Assembly (NCBI GenBank): GCA_011050675.1
Contig: DRFI01000023.1
Span: 1 to 64,000, forward strand
Origin: Maribacter sp.
Lineage (GTDB): Bacteria > Bacteroidota > Bacteroidia > Flavobacteriales > Flavobacteriaceae
Direction of reading: 5' to 3'
DNA length: 64,000 nt
Shown here: piece after piece, positions 50,916 to 60,885 of the stretch
How positions within the stretch are numbered: the first letter of the stretch is position 1
Layout: each line of letters opens with the position of its first letter
Made by a program: the position numbers and the translations under genes
Notes under the pieces: generated by a model
What the model saw: the letters and a program-made list of their open reading frames with translations, nothing else
Databases searched by the model: none
What the model was told of the DNA's origin: nothing

Positions 50916-51663
50916 GTTTTTCTTTAATTGCGTTGCTTAATAAGGTATATAGTTCCTTATGGTGTTTGTCTTTTATTAATTGTAAATGATTGTGTAATGT
51001 TTTTTGGTCTCCTCGTTTAGCAGGTCCGGTTTGGGCTTCTAAAGGAGTGATCTTGTCTAATTTAGCCGCTGTTTCTTTAATTAAAGGTTGTAGTAGTTTA
51101 AAATTTAATTGATGTTCAGAACAGATTTCTGCGCCTACTGTATACATATAATTGGTGAAATTATTAACGAAAACTGCCGATACATGTAGTGTTTTTCTTT
51201 GTTGAGAATCTAATTCTACAACGTTGTTGCTTAACGTGTTGCCTAGCTTATTTAATAATTTCAGGTCATTTTCGGTAGTCGCTTCTATGCACATTGGAAT
51301 TTCATCGAATGGAATAATTTTATCTTTCGTAAATGTCTGTAATGGGTAAAATATGCCTGGGCGTTTTGCTGTATTTAATGCAGCTATAGAAGTAGCCCCA
51401 GATGTATGTACTAAAATGCCATTAATATCTTTGAAATTTGGGGCGACTGAGCTTATGGCATCGTCTGAAATAGCGAGAATATAAATATCTGCAGCTACAA
51501 TGGTATCAAAGTTTGTGCTTTTTAGAGCCTTATTATTTACAAAAGCCAGTTTTTGTTGGTTTCTACCAATTACCTGTTCAATGGTTACATCATTTGCCTT
51601 ATCAAAAGCATTAACTAGATTCTGTGCTACATTTCCTGTGCCTACTATTACAACCGATATCAT
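50899..51663 (-). CDS. Rossmann-like/DUF2520 domain protein
   Basis: A 254-aa NADP-binding protein. The Rossmann motif VVIVGTGNVAQNL is at the N-terminus, and the DUF2520 helical domain from about 120 has KTLHVSAVFVNNFTNYMY and LTPLEAQTGPAKRGDQKTL-like segments. Start at ATG 51663 rather than the longer frame. It resembles ketopantoate-reductase-like and 6-phosphogluconate dehydrogenase-like folds; substrate unknown. First gene of the operon with the phosphatase and maf. Confidence 0.88.
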   Translation of the reverse strand: MISVVIVGTGNVAQNLVNAFDKANDVTIEQVIGRNQQKLAFVNNKALKSTNFDTIVAADIYILAISDDAISSVAPNFKDINGILVHTSGATSIAALNTAKRPGIFYPLQTFTKDKIIPFDEIPMCIEATTENDLKLLNKLGNTLSNNVVELDSQQRKTLHVSAVFVNNFTNYMYTVGAEICSEHQLNFKLLQPLIKETAAKLDKITPLEAQTGPAKRGDQKTLHNHLQLIKDKHHKELYTLLSNAIKEKHGKEL

Positions 51664-51766
51664 GTGGCAAAAGTACAAAGTTTATAGTAGTCTTGTTGTA
51701 TTAAAATTAACAGTTTTGTTGAAGTTTTAAAGCAGTAAAAGGCATTCGTAAATGATGAAAAGACCG

Positions 51767-51774
51767 TATTTTTG
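51767..51774 (+). promoter_or_regulatory. Promoter -7 box before ccsBA
   Basis: TATTTTTG fits the TAnnTTTG box and lies 27 bp before the chosen ATG at 51802. The -33 element is weak. Confidence 0.5.
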
Positions 51775-51801
51775 CATCTTGAAAATCAACTCCTATCTTC
51801 C

Positions 51802-54800
51802 ATGACGGAAATGTTCAAGAAAATATTCTTCTCTACTCGGTTAATGTCCATTCTATTTGTCGTTTTTGCAACAGCGATGGCATTCGGAACTTTTATTGAA
51901 AGCTGGTATAGCACAGAAACCGCGCGAATTTGGATTTATAATGCCTGGTGGTTCGAGGTTATCATGGTATTTTTTGTTATTAATTTCTTTGGTAACATAT
52001 CTAGATATCGCTTAATGCGTTTAGAAAAATGGCCCGTGTTAGTTCTGCATTTATCTTGGGTGTTGATAATTATAGGTGCATTTGTAACCCGATACATCAG
52101 TTTTGAAGGTATGATGCCTATTCGAGAGGGTAAAACTGAAAATGTATTTTATTCTGATAAAACATTTTTGACTGTTTATGTTGATGGTGAAATTGAAGGA
52201 GAGGCTAGAAGAAAGATATTAGAAGATGATTTGATTGTTACTCCTGAAGCTATAAAATCTAACCTTCCATGGAAGGCAGATTTTAACAATGAAGATTTTG
52301 AAATTTCTTATGTAGATTTTATAAAAGGCGCCAAGCAAGGTCTGTTGGCAGATGCTAATGGTACTAAGTTTTTAAAAATAGTAGAAGCAGGTGATGGTGA
52401 ACGTCATGATCATTTTTTAGAAGATGGTAAAGTAGCCAGTATACATAATGTCCTATTTGCTTTGAATAACAAAACTGATGGTGCCATTAATATAATGACT
52501 ACCGATTCTGTTTACCAAGTTCATTCTCCTTTTGAGGGTAATTATATGCGCATGGCAGATCAGTTTCAAGGTGTCTTGGTTAAAGACAGTTTGCAGCCTT
52601 TAGTCTTACGCTCGTTATATAATACAGCTGGTATGCAGTTTGTTATTCCAGATTCAATAACTCAAGGGTCATATGGTATTGTTGAAATACCTGAGGCGGA
52701 GAAAACAAAAATGGATCAAGATGCCATTATTTTTGATGTTACTGCGAATGGAGAAACAAAACAGATAAAATTATTAGGAAGCAAAGGGCCATCCGATTTT
52801 AGCGAAAAGGTTAATATAGGCGGACTAAATTTTTCCATTAGATATGGTTCTAAAGTATATGAATTGCCATTCGGCATTAAACTGAACGATTTTATCGCAG
52901 AGAAATATCCTGGTACAGAAAAAGGATATGCATCTTTCATGAGCAGGGTAACTATTGAAGATGAAAGACCTTTTGATTACGACATTTTTATGAACCATGT
53001 ACTAGATCATGATGGATATCGCTTTTTTCAATCAGGTTTTGATCCAGATGAAAAAGGAACCACCCTTTCTGTAAATCACGATTTTTGGGGGACTTGGATT
53101 ACCTACATTGGATATTTTCTGCTATACATAGGCTTAATGGGAATTATGTTTTTTGGAAAGACTCGTTTTAAAGATTTAGCTGATTCTCTAGACCAGCTTA
53201 AGATCAAAAAGAAAAAAATGTTTGGAGTATTGGCTGTTTTAATGGCTTTCTCATTTTCTTCATTTGCACAGGAACAGCACACACCGGATGAAGGGCATCA
53301 ACAAGCGCCTAGCAAAATGCAAATAGATTCTTTGCTTGAAGCTAGTATGGTAAGTAAAGAGCATGCCGATAAATTTGGTAAACTAGTTATACAAGATGAA
53401 GGTGGGCGTATGAAGCCAATCAATACATTTTCTTCAGAATTACTACGTAAGTTAAGTTTGAAGGATACGTATTTAGATTATTCTTCGGATCAGGTATTGC
53501 TTTCTATGATGATGAACCCTGCTGTATGGTATAATACAGAGTTTATTGCTTTAGATAAGAAATCACAGAATGATAGTATTAGAAAAGTCATTGGTATTCC
53601 GTCAGGTCAAGAATATGTAAAGGCGACCGATTTTTTTGATAAGAAAGGGCAGTACAAATTAGAACCGTTTTTAAGGGAGGCAACAGCAACAACAAATCCG
53701 AATAAATTTCAACAAGATTTTAAAGATGCCAATATTAGATTGAGTTTGTTGAATCAAGCTTTAGGTCAAGATATCGTTAAGATATTTCCATTGCTTGACG
53801 ATGAGAATAATAAATGGATTTCAGCCGTAGAGTACAGAGGTGGGCAATATGAAATTAGAGATTCCCTTTACTCTAACTTTGTAAAGAATGCGATGCCTTA
53901 TTATTTAATGACTTTAGGTAAGGCTCAGGAAAGTGGAGATTATGCTTCTGCAGATAAATTATTAGCTGCATTTCAGCAGAATCAACTAAATCATGGTAGT
54001 GAAGTATTACCATCTAAGCAAAAGATTGATACTGAGGTTATTTATAACAAACTAGATATCTTCAATAGGCTGTATAGATATTATTCGGTTGTTGGTCTTT
54101 TAATGTTCTTTATTCTTGTTTTTCAAATTTTCAAAGACCGTTCAATTTGGAGAGTAGCAATATATTTCTTTAAGGGAACTATTATGTTACTTTTTATTTG
54201 GCATACGGCTGGCTTGGTTCTACGCTGGTATATTTCTGGCCATGCACCATGGAGTAATGCGTATGAAAGTATATTATATGTAGCATGGGCTACTATGGGT
54301 ATTGGTTGGGCTTTAGGGCGTAAGAGTGATATGACTTTTGCTGCATCTGCCTTTGTTACAGCTATGCTTTTATGGATAGCACACCAAAGTTGGATAGACC
54401 CGTCTATTGCTAATTTACAGCCGGTTTTAGACAGTTATTGGTTAATGATACATGTCGCTGTAATCGTTGGTAGCTACGGTCCTTTAACCGTTGGTATGAT
54501 CTTAGGTCTTGTCTCTTTAATCCTAATGATATTGACTACCAATAAGAACAAAGAACGCATGGCTATCAATATTAAAGAATTAACCATAATTAACGAGCTT
54601 GCATTAACTACTGGGCTTGTTATGCTTACCATTGGAAATTTTTTAGGTGGACAATGGGCCAATGAAAGTTGGGGGCGCTATTGGGGTTGGGATCCAAAAG
54701 AAACTTGGGCACTTGTTTCAATTATGATTTATGCCTTTGTTATACACACAAGATTAGTGCCAGGACTAAGAGGTAAATGGACATTCAATTTTATGAGTGT

Positions 54801-54981
54801 TGTTGCTTTCGGTAGTATTATGATGACTTATTTTGGTGTTAACTTTTACTTGGTTGGACTGCATAGTTATGCTAGTGGAGCACAGGTAATCACACCAATT
54901 TTCATCTATTACTTAGTTGCTGGAGTACTGGTATTAGGAGGAATAAGTTATTGGAGATATAAAGTTAATTATAGCAAATAA
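51802..54981 (+). CDS. ccsBA: Fused cytochrome c biogenesis protein CcsBA (system II)
   Basis: A 1059-aa membrane protein joining ResB/CcsB (about 1-480) to CcsA (about 750-1055), as in Bacteroidota. It exports haem and attaches it to apocytochromes. TM helices cluster at 13-100, 430-490 and from about 760 on. The haem-binding WWD motif WGRYWGWDPKETW lies near 956-968. Between the halves is a large periplasmic region with a second signal-like stretch (FGVLAVLMAFSFSSFAQ), a reminder of an ancient gene fusion. I prefer ATG 51802 over the upstream TTG. Confidence 0.94.
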   Translation: MTEMFKKIFFSTRLMSILFVVFATAMAFGTFIESWYSTETARIWIYNAWWFEVIMVFFVINFFGNISRYRLMRLEKWPVLVLHLSWVLIIIGAFVTRYISFEGMMPIREGKTENVFYSDKTFLTVYVDGEIEGEARRKILEDDLIVTPEAIKSNLPWKADFNNEDFEISYVDFIKGAKQGLLADANGTKFLKIVEAGDGERHDHFLEDGKVASIHNVLFALNNKTDGAINIMTTDSVYQVHSPFEGNYMRMADQFQGVLVKDSLQPLVLRSLYNTAGMQFVIPDSITQGSYGIVEIPEAEKTKMDQDAIIFDVTANGETKQIKLLGSKGPSDFSEKVNIGGLNFSIRYGSKVYELPFGIKLNDFIAEKYPGTEKGYASFMSRVTIEDERPFDYDIFMNHVLDHDGYRFFQSGFDPDEKGTTLSVNHDFWGTWITYIGYFLLYIGLMGIMFFGKTRFKDLADSLDQLKIKKKKMFGVLAVLMAFSFSSFAQEQHTPDEGHQQAPSKMQIDSLLEASMVSKEHADKFGKLVIQDEGGRMKPINTFSSELLRKLSLKDTYLDYSSDQVLLSMMMNPAVWYNTEFIALDKKSQNDSIRKVIGIPSGQEYVKATDFFDKKGQYKLEPFLREATATTNPNKFQQDFKDANIRLSLLNQALGQDIVKIFPLLDDENNKWISAVEYRGGQYEIRDSLYSNFVKNAMPYYLMTLGKAQESGDYASADKLLAAFQQNQLNHGSEVLPSKQKIDTEVIYNKLDIFNRLYRYYSVVGLLMFFILVFQIFKDRSIWRVAIYFFKGTIMLLFIWHTAGLVLRWYISGHAPWSNAYESILYVAWATMGIGWALGRKSDMTFAASAFVTAMLLWIAHQSWIDPSIANLQPVLDSYWLMIHVAVIVGSYGPLTVGMILGLVSLILMILTTNKNKERMAINIKELTIINELALTTGLVMLTIGNFLGGQWANESWGRYWGWDPKETWALVSIMIYAFVIHTRLVPGLRGKWTFNFMSVVAFGSIMMTYFGVNFYLVGLHSYASGAQVITPIFIYYLVAGVLVLGGISYWRYKVNYSK

Positions 54982-54993
54982 AAATTTTAGTAT

Positions 54994-55029
54994 AAAAAAA
55001 GCCTCGTGATATACCACGGGGCTTTTTTT
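54994..55029. terminator. Bidirectional terminator between ccsBA and peptidase gene
   Basis: A7-GCCTCGTG, loop ATATAC, CACGGGGC-T7: a 15-bp stem with one wobble and tracts on both sides, between convergent genes. Confidence 0.92.
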
Positions 55030-55059
55030 ATTAATATACATCAAAAGATTTCTGATTAT

Positions 55060-56331
55060 TTAATCTTGATTATCAAGTAAATCCATTAATTCTTCAGCGG
55101 CTACTTGACCTTTTTGCTTTAAGAAATCTCTAGGTGTATTATCTCCTAATTCAAAAACAATAGCTGGCATACCATGATTCACATAGAAGTAATTACGTGA
55201 TACCATAGTAGGTTTGATATTTGTTGACGGTTTTACATTGGTATGTTTTTGAGGTAACCTATTGGTAATATTTTCTATCCAATCAAATACAATTTTTCCT
55301 TTTTCACCTGTAATAATTGTATCGATAGGGTAATAGATATCATCCCATGTAGAATGGAAATCTGCACCAAAAACAAATTCATAGCCTTCGGTTTCTTTAG
55401 CTACCAGAAAGTCTCTAACACTTTTTGTTTCTGGCTGATTAAAATCTTGCCAATCTCTATTCAAATCTATGCCGCCCATATTATGTCTCCAATTACCATT
55501 ATCAACACCATCTGGGTTCATTAATGGAACAACAAATAAATCATAGTTATCTCTAAATTTCTGAGCCTTTGGGGAGTCTGCGCTCAGGGTTTCAATAAAG
55601 GATTTCATGGCTAGAAAACCAGTAACTTCTGGTGGATGTTGTCTAGAAATCACCATAACTGCTTTTTTATTCTTTTTAGAACTAACCTTCAATAAATTCA
55701 TAGCCCTATTCTCTCTGCTTTTTCCAATTTCATAAGTAGAAATAAACGACTTGGTTGATAAGGAATCTATCCAGTTTTTTACTCGTGTAGAGCCATAAAG
55801 CTCTTGCGCAGAAATATATGTTGGCGATTCGCTTATGTCGACTTTTATTTCTACAAATTCTGGTGCTGCGTTAATACCAAAATCATCTTCACCTTTATTT
55901 AATGCTGTATAGTTGGTGCTATCTAAAGCTTTAAAATTCTCGCCATCTGTACTTATTTTAGGGTAGTATCTACTTCGAGAATCTTGATACGTCATTTTAA
56001 TGGTAATAGTTTTTGGAGTTTTTGACCAAACCTTAAAAGCATACCAGGGACTCACATTAACTGGTGTGTTTTCAGCAGTTATTAAGGCTGTATAATGATT
56101 GTTTCCGTCAGAGGTTATTCCGTTTAGTCTTCCGCTTTCAAAATCATTACTGAAAAACGTTGCTTCATTGTCAAAAGTCCAAACACCTTTCCATTGTTTT
56201 TGAACTGGTTTGGATAATGTGGAGACTACTGCGCTTTTCCCTTGACCTTGATATCCTTTTGTAACTGGTTTTTGATTTTTACAAGCAACAAACGCTACAA
56301 TTAGCAGAGATATATAAATTAATTTTTTCAT
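55060..56331 (-). CDS. M14-family zinc carboxypeptidase lipoprotein
   Basis: A 423-aa predicted lipoprotein (IVAFVAC, Cys17). The zinc ligands are in RQHPPEVTGF (His and Glu), with substrate residues in PLMNPDGVDNGNWRHNMGG and DLNRDW, the second zinc His in GADFHSTWDD, and the catalytic Glu in AIVFELGDNTP. It starts with a beta domain (about 50-185) typical of these exopeptidases. It cuts C-terminal residues or peptidoglycan peptides outside the cytoplasm. Monocistronic. Confidence 0.9.
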   Translation of the reverse strand: MKKLIYISLLIVAFVACKNQKPVTKGYQGQGKSAVVSTLSKPVQKQWKGVWTFDNEATFFSNDFESGRLNGITSDGNNHYTALITAENTPVNVSPWYAFKVWSKTPKTITIKMTYQDSRSRYYPKISTDGENFKALDSTNYTALNKGEDDFGINAAPEFVEIKVDISESPTYISAQELYGSTRVKNWIDSLSTKSFISTYEIGKSRENRAMNLLKVSSKKNKKAVMVISRQHPPEVTGFLAMKSFIETLSADSPKAQKFRDNYDLFVVPLMNPDGVDNGNWRHNMGGIDLNRDWQDFNQPETKSVRDFLVAKETEGYEFVFGADFHSTWDDIYYPIDTIITGEKGKIVFDWIENITNRLPQKHTNVKPSTNIKPTMVSRNYFYVNHGMPAIVFELGDNTPRDFLKQKGQVAAEELMDLLDNQD

Positions 56332-56340
56332 GATAAATAA

Positions 56341-56514
56341 ATGTTCACATTGGCGATTAATAATTTAAAAACAGCAGCCAATCTATCTTTTATGGATATA
56401 CTTATAAATCTAAAAACAAAATATGACAGTTCTAGTGTTTTAAAGGTTTTTGAAGAAACTATTCAAGAATTTATAATTTCTGGTAATATTATGCAAGGTA
56501 TTAATAGATTGTAG
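56341..56514 (+). CDS. Possible 57-aa ORF
   Basis: An open frame of 58 codons from ATG 56341 to TAG 56514 in the gap between the peptidase and trans-sulfuration genes. The product begins MFTLAINNLKTAANLSFMDI and looks helical and soluble, with no known motif. It may be real, a remnant, or a chance frame in AT-rich DNA. The rest of the gap (56515-56681) shows no feature I can name. Confidence 0.25.
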   Translation: MFTLAINNLKTAANLSFMDILINLKTKYDSSSVLKVFEETIQEFIISGNIMQGINRL

Positions 56515-56681
56515 CTAATCTACTGTTGTACATTTTTGAGTGCTTTTCCATTACATTTTTGAAAGTTTTAAACCTGTTTGGAGACGTATGTGATAATGTT
56601 CTTTACAATAACATTCATAGGGAGGTTCGAGAGAGTATTTAGATTCTATTTTCTTACCTTTAATCTCTATAATTTTCGCAT

Positions 56682-57836
56682 ATGAACTCGAATAAAAAAG
56701 GATTGAACACCATTTGTACGCATGTTGGTGAATTAGAAGATAAGCAGCATCGTGGTGCAATTTCACCGTTATATATGAGTACATCTTATGCTTATGAAGA
56801 TGTTGATGTAAAACGTTATCCTAGGTATTTTAATACACCAAATCAAGAAGGGTTATGTAAGAAGGTTGCTGCTCTGGAGCATGCAGAGTCTGCATTAATT
56901 TTTGGTAGCGGTATGGCTGCTGTTAGTACAGCCTTATTGGCTTTTTTAAATGCAGGAGATCATGTAGTGCTACAGCAAACCCTTTATGGTGGAACTTATA
57001 ATTTAATAAACGAGGAGTTTACTAAATTTGGTATTGAATATTCTTTTACAGATGGATGGCAAGCAGATGCTTTTGAAGCTCAAATAAAAGAAAATACTAA
57101 GGTTATTTATATTGAAACTCCTTCAAATCCATTATTAACGATTACCGATTTGGAGGCTATTGCAAAAATTGCCAAAAAGCATGGGTTAGTTACCATGATC
57201 GATAATACTTTTGCAAGTCCCGTAAACCAAAACCCAATTGATTTTGGAATAGATATCGTAATACACAGTGCGACGAAATATATGGGTGGTCATTCAGATA
57301 TTTGTGCCGGAGCAGTAGCTTCAACTACTGAATATATGGACCGAATCTTTCAATTAGCAAAAAACTTTGGTGGCAGTCTTAGTGATTACACGGTATGGCT
57401 GTTAGAGAGAAGTATAAAAACGATGGGTATTCGTGTAAGGGCACAGAATGAGAATGCTTTAGCAATGGCTCATTTCCTTGATGGATTAATACAAATTGAA
57501 AAAGTATATTACCCAGGCTTACCATCACATCCCGAACATGAACTTGCAAAAAAGCAAATGAAAGGATTTGGGGGAATGTTATCTTTTGAACTAAATTCAG
57601 ATTTAGACGCATCACTATTTCAGAAAGCGTTATCCTTGATTAAGCCATCAATGAGTCTTGCGGGTGTAGAGAGTACGGTTATATCGCCGACTAAAACATC
57701 TCACGCATTAATGAGTGCAGAGGTAAGAGCTGAACAAGGCATTGCTGATGGATTAATTCGTTTTTCTGTAGGCATTGAAGAAGTAGAAGATTTAAAGCAA
57801 GATATTTTACAAGCTTTAGAAAGTATAAAACAATAA
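56682..57836 (+). CDS. Trans-sulfuration PLP enzyme (cystathionine synthase/lyase family)
   Basis: A 384-aa Cys/Met-metabolism PLP enzyme. PLP Lys199 lies in HSATKYMGGHSD; other marks are SALIFGSGMAAVSTAL, YIETPSNPLL and TMIDNTFASP. The family includes cystathionine gamma-synthase, beta- and gamma-lyase and methionine gamma-lyase, which cannot be separated reliably by eye. It starts a two-gene group with bshB1 (23 bp apart). Bacillithiol needs cysteine, so a cysteine-forming role would fit the neighbour, but this is inference. Confidence 0.88.
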   Translation: MNSNKKGLNTICTHVGELEDKQHRGAISPLYMSTSYAYEDVDVKRYPRYFNTPNQEGLCKKVAALEHAESALIFGSGMAAVSTALLAFLNAGDHVVLQQTLYGGTYNLINEEFTKFGIEYSFTDGWQADAFEAQIKENTKVIYIETPSNPLLTITDLEAIAKIAKKHGLVTMIDNTFASPVNQNPIDFGIDIVIHSATKYMGGHSDICAGAVASTTEYMDRIFQLAKNFGGSLSDYTVWLLERSIKTMGIRVRAQNENALAMAHFLDGLIQIEKVYYPGLPSHPEHELAKKQMKGFGGMLSFELNSDLDASLFQKALSLIKPSMSLAGVESTVISPTKTSHALMSAEVRAEQGIADGLIRFSVGIEEVEDLKQDILQALESIKQ

Positions 57837-57859
57837 GCATCAATTAGAATTAGTATAGA

Positions 57860-58576
57860 ATGAAATTGGATATTTTAGTATTTGGAGCGCATCCTGATGA
57901 TGCCGAATTAGGAGCGGGTGGTACCATTGCCAAAGAAATAGCATTAGGTAAAAAAGTAGGTATTATTGATTTAACTCGTGGAGAATTAGGCACAAGGGGG
58001 TCTGCAGAAATTAGAGATAAAGAGTCTGCTGCTGCGGGAAAAATATTAGGAGTAGAAGTTCGTGAAAATCTAAGATTTAGAGATGGTTTTTTCGTTAATG
58101 ATGAAATACATCAGCTAGAAATCATAAAAATGATTCGTAAATACAAACCACATACTGTGTTGTGCAATGCTGTTGATGATAGACATATTGATCATGGTAA
58201 GGGAAGTCGCTTGGTAAGCGACGCTTGTTTTTTAAGTGGCTTAAGACGTATAGAAACTAAAATAGGGCAGGAGAGTCAACAAGAATGGCGGCCTAAATTG
58301 GTATACCATTATATACAATGGAAAAATATAACTCCAGATTTTGTTGTTGATATTAGTAATTATTTAAAAGCTAAGACAGATGCAATTTTAGCATATGGCT
58401 CTCAATTTCATGACCCTAATAGTAACGAGCCCGAAACTCCTATTAGTAGTAAAACTTTTATAGAAAGCGTTCACTATAGAGCAAAAGATTTAGGAAGATT
58501 GGTTGGCGTAGATTATGCAGAAGGTTTTACGGTAGAAAGAATGGTCGCGGTAGATTCGCTAGACAGCTTAATTTAA
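57860..58576 (+). CDS. bshB1: Bacillithiol biosynthesis deacetylase BshB1
   Basis: A 238-aa LmbE/PIG-L zinc deacetylase that removes acetyl from GlcNAc-malate in bacillithiol synthesis. The zinc motif FGAHPDDAELGAGGTI has His11, Asp13 and Asp14; DLTRGELGTRGS is the BshB1 hallmark; VDDRHIDHGKGSRLVSDA supplies the third ligand. Correct length. Its stop overlaps the end of the histidine kinase gene by 4 bp, convergent. Confidence 0.94.
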   Translation: MKLDILVFGAHPDDAELGAGGTIAKEIALGKKVGIIDLTRGELGTRGSAEIRDKESAAAGKILGVEVRENLRFRDGFFVNDEIHQLEIIKMIRKYKPHTVLCNAVDDRHIDHGKGSRLVSDACFLSGLRRIETKIGQESQQEWRPKLVYHYIQWKNITPDFVVDISNYLKAKTDAILAYGSQFHDPNSNEPETPISSKTFIESVHYRAKDLGRLVGVDYAEGFTVERMVAVDSLDSLI

Positions 58577-60666
58577 GCAGATACTTTGTATTGTTTTTGT
58601 ATTCTGGGAATGGTAAAGTAAAAGCTTGATCCTCTGCCCAGGGCGCTGTGCACCCATATTTTACCATTGTTTTTCTCAACCATTTCTTTACATAAGGAAA
58701 GCCCTAATCCAGTACCTTTTTCATCATTGGTACCGTAAGTGGTGTGGTTAGAATCTTTTTCGAAAAGTTTACCTATGATCTCTTCGCTCATGCCTAAGCC
58801 ATTGTCCTTAACATAGATTTCGCATGTTTTAATTTTTTGAATTGCACCAATAATTATCTGACCATTATTAGGGGTAAATTTTAAGGCGTTACTTAGTAAG
58901 TTTCTAATGATAATATCAATTTGGTTGGGATCAGACCAAATTTGACAATTAGGCTCAATTCTATTAATTAAAGTAATTGATTTAGCCTCTGCAATTTCAG
59001 ATAACAGCGCAATATTTTCCTCAACAATACAATCTAAGTTGGTTATGGAGTGTCTTGTAATAGATCCATTCATTTGGGTTTGTCCCCAAGATAATAGGTT
59101 ATTTAGAGTAAAAGAAATAGTATCTATATCTACCTTAAGTTTAGGAACAAAGTTTAAGAACTCATCTTTAGTCATTTCCCCTTCCTTAAATAATTTTAAA
59201 AGTCCTTGAAAAGCACCAATAGGTCCTCTTAAATCGTGACCTATAATGGAGAATAGTTTATTTTTAGTTTGGTTTAATTCATTTAAATAAGCCTGATTTT
59301 CCTCTAAATCAGTTTTTTTACTGCGTAATTCTAAGTTGAGTTTTTTCTGCTCTTGTTCGTTTCTGTGTATTATGAAAACTATAACTGCAAAGATTATTAA
59401 GATGATTACAAAAACATAGATATAGACATTTTGCTTAGCTAGTGCTTTTTCATTGTCAATGATTAATTGCTGTTTTTGTTGATCATACTCCATCCTTGTT
59501 TTAAGCATGTTCAAAGACTTTTCATTCCCAGCAACAGATAAGGATTCATACGTAACTTGATATATTTCGTGGTACCAAAGTGATTTCTCGTACTCATTTT
59601 TATTCTTATAAATCTTAAATAATTGATGAGAGCTATTTTTTATTCCTGATCGTAGACCAATTTTTTTAGAGAGATTAAATGCGTTTAAAGCATAAACCTC
59701 TGCAATGCTATCCTTTTTTAGATTTAAATAGGCTTCGGTCATACCATTTAATAAATCTATTTTTCCACGATCATCTTCTATTTCCTTGTGTAATAATTCA
59801 CTTTGCTTGTACCAATACATTGCCCATGTATTCTTATTCTTTTTAAGGTATATTTTCCCCTTTATTTCATAGCTATATGCGAGCCATTCTAATATCTTTT
59901 CTTTTTCGAAAATTGCGATACTGCTATTGATGTTATACATCGCATAGTCCAATTCTTTCATGTCTGCATATGTAGAAGCCATATTGCTCATGGTTTCTGC
60001 CATATAAACAGGATTCCCAATTTCTTCATGAATCGCTTTAGATTTTTTAAAGAAGAGCATGGCGTGCTCGTAATCTTTTTGTTCTAAATATAGATGAGCT
60101 ATGTTGTCATTTATGATGGAAATTGAATTTTTGAAATCATGTTTTTCTGCAATTTCTATTGCAGCTAAATACCATTTCAAAGAAAGGGCATATTCCCCTT
60201 TGTAACCATATTCTTTAGCTAAATCATTTAAGGTCCTAACTTTTAAAAAATGATTTTCATGTTTTTTTGCAAGATTGTAAGCCTTGTTGAAATATAAAAT
60301 AGCTTGGTCTATTTTACCTTTGTCAGAATAATATCCTCCCATAGAATGATATGAACTGATCTCACCATTAGTATATTTCGCCTTTTTACTTAAAGCTAAA
60401 CTTTTTTGGCTAAGCGTATAAAGGCTATCCAAATTATGAAAGCGATACTCGTAAGCAAGCGCAATTAAATTGTGTATGTAAAGAGTGTCCTTAGAACTGA
60501 AATTCGAAGATTTTTTTATTTCCTCAATTTCACTTAACAATGTATCTCTTTTTGAAGATTGAGCTGATAAGCTATTGAATGTAAAAATTAGGAATATAAC
60601 CATACAACCCTGAAGCAGGTTGTTTCGATAAAATGGTTTTAATATTCTAAAATTCATAGATAGCAC
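58573..60666 (-). CDS. TPR-containing sensor histidine kinase
   Basis: A 697-aa membrane histidine kinase. A signal or anchor helix lies at about 12-35, periplasmic TPR repeats at about 60-390 (YNKAYNLAKKHENHF-like units), a TM helix near 415-432, a coiled coil, then HisKA with IIGHDLRGPIGAF and the ATPase domain with IIIRNLLSNALKF, DNGLGM and GTGLGLSLC. No receiver domain or adjacent response regulator. A second kinase of the same design lies 219 bp upstream. Signal unknown. Confidence 0.93.
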   Translation of the reverse strand: MLSMNFRILKPFYRNNLLQGCMVIFLIFTFNSLSAQSSKRDTLLSEIEEIKKSSNFSSKDTLYIHNLIALAYEYRFHNLDSLYTLSQKSLALSKKAKYTNGEISSYHSMGGYYSDKGKIDQAILYFNKAYNLAKKHENHFLKVRTLNDLAKEYGYKGEYALSLKWYLAAIEIAEKHDFKNSISIINDNIAHLYLEQKDYEHAMLFFKKSKAIHEEIGNPVYMAETMSNMASTYADMKELDYAMYNINSSIAIFEKEKILEWLAYSYEIKGKIYLKKNKNTWAMYWYKQSELLHKEIEDDRGKIDLLNGMTEAYLNLKKDSIAEVYALNAFNLSKKIGLRSGIKNSSHQLFKIYKNKNEYEKSLWYHEIYQVTYESLSVAGNEKSLNMLKTRMEYDQQKQQLIIDNEKALAKQNVYIYVFVIILIIFAVIVFIIHRNEQEQKKLNLELRSKKTDLEENQAYLNELNQTKNKLFSIIGHDLRGPIGAFQGLLKLFKEGEMTKDEFLNFVPKLKVDIDTISFTLNNLLSWGQTQMNGSITRHSITNLDCIVEENIALLSEIAEAKSITLINRIEPNCQIWSDPNQIDIIIRNLLSNALKFTPNNGQIIIGAIQKIKTCEIYVKDNGLGMSEEIIGKLFEKDSNHTTYGTNDEKGTGLGLSLCKEMVEKNNGKIWVHSALGRGSSFYFTIPRIQKQYKVSA

Positions 60667-60885
60667 TGAAATGTGAATCTAAAATTAGTTTAGAAGATTA
60701 CGTATATGTAATAAATGTTGTGAAATGCTGATTGTTGTGTGTTTTAACGTTCTAAAAGTGTATTTTGTCGATGATTTTCGCTTTTACGCTATGAATATTA
60801 CAAGATACAAGACGGAATGAAATCAATCTTTTAGAAATTATTTATAACAACAAGATTACATGATGCATTTTATCTACAACATTCT

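Noticed and set aside
56515..56681. SAM or other riboswitch before the trans-sulfuration gene
   Set aside because: No conserved riboswitch core could be recognised, and a covariance search would be needed to claim one.
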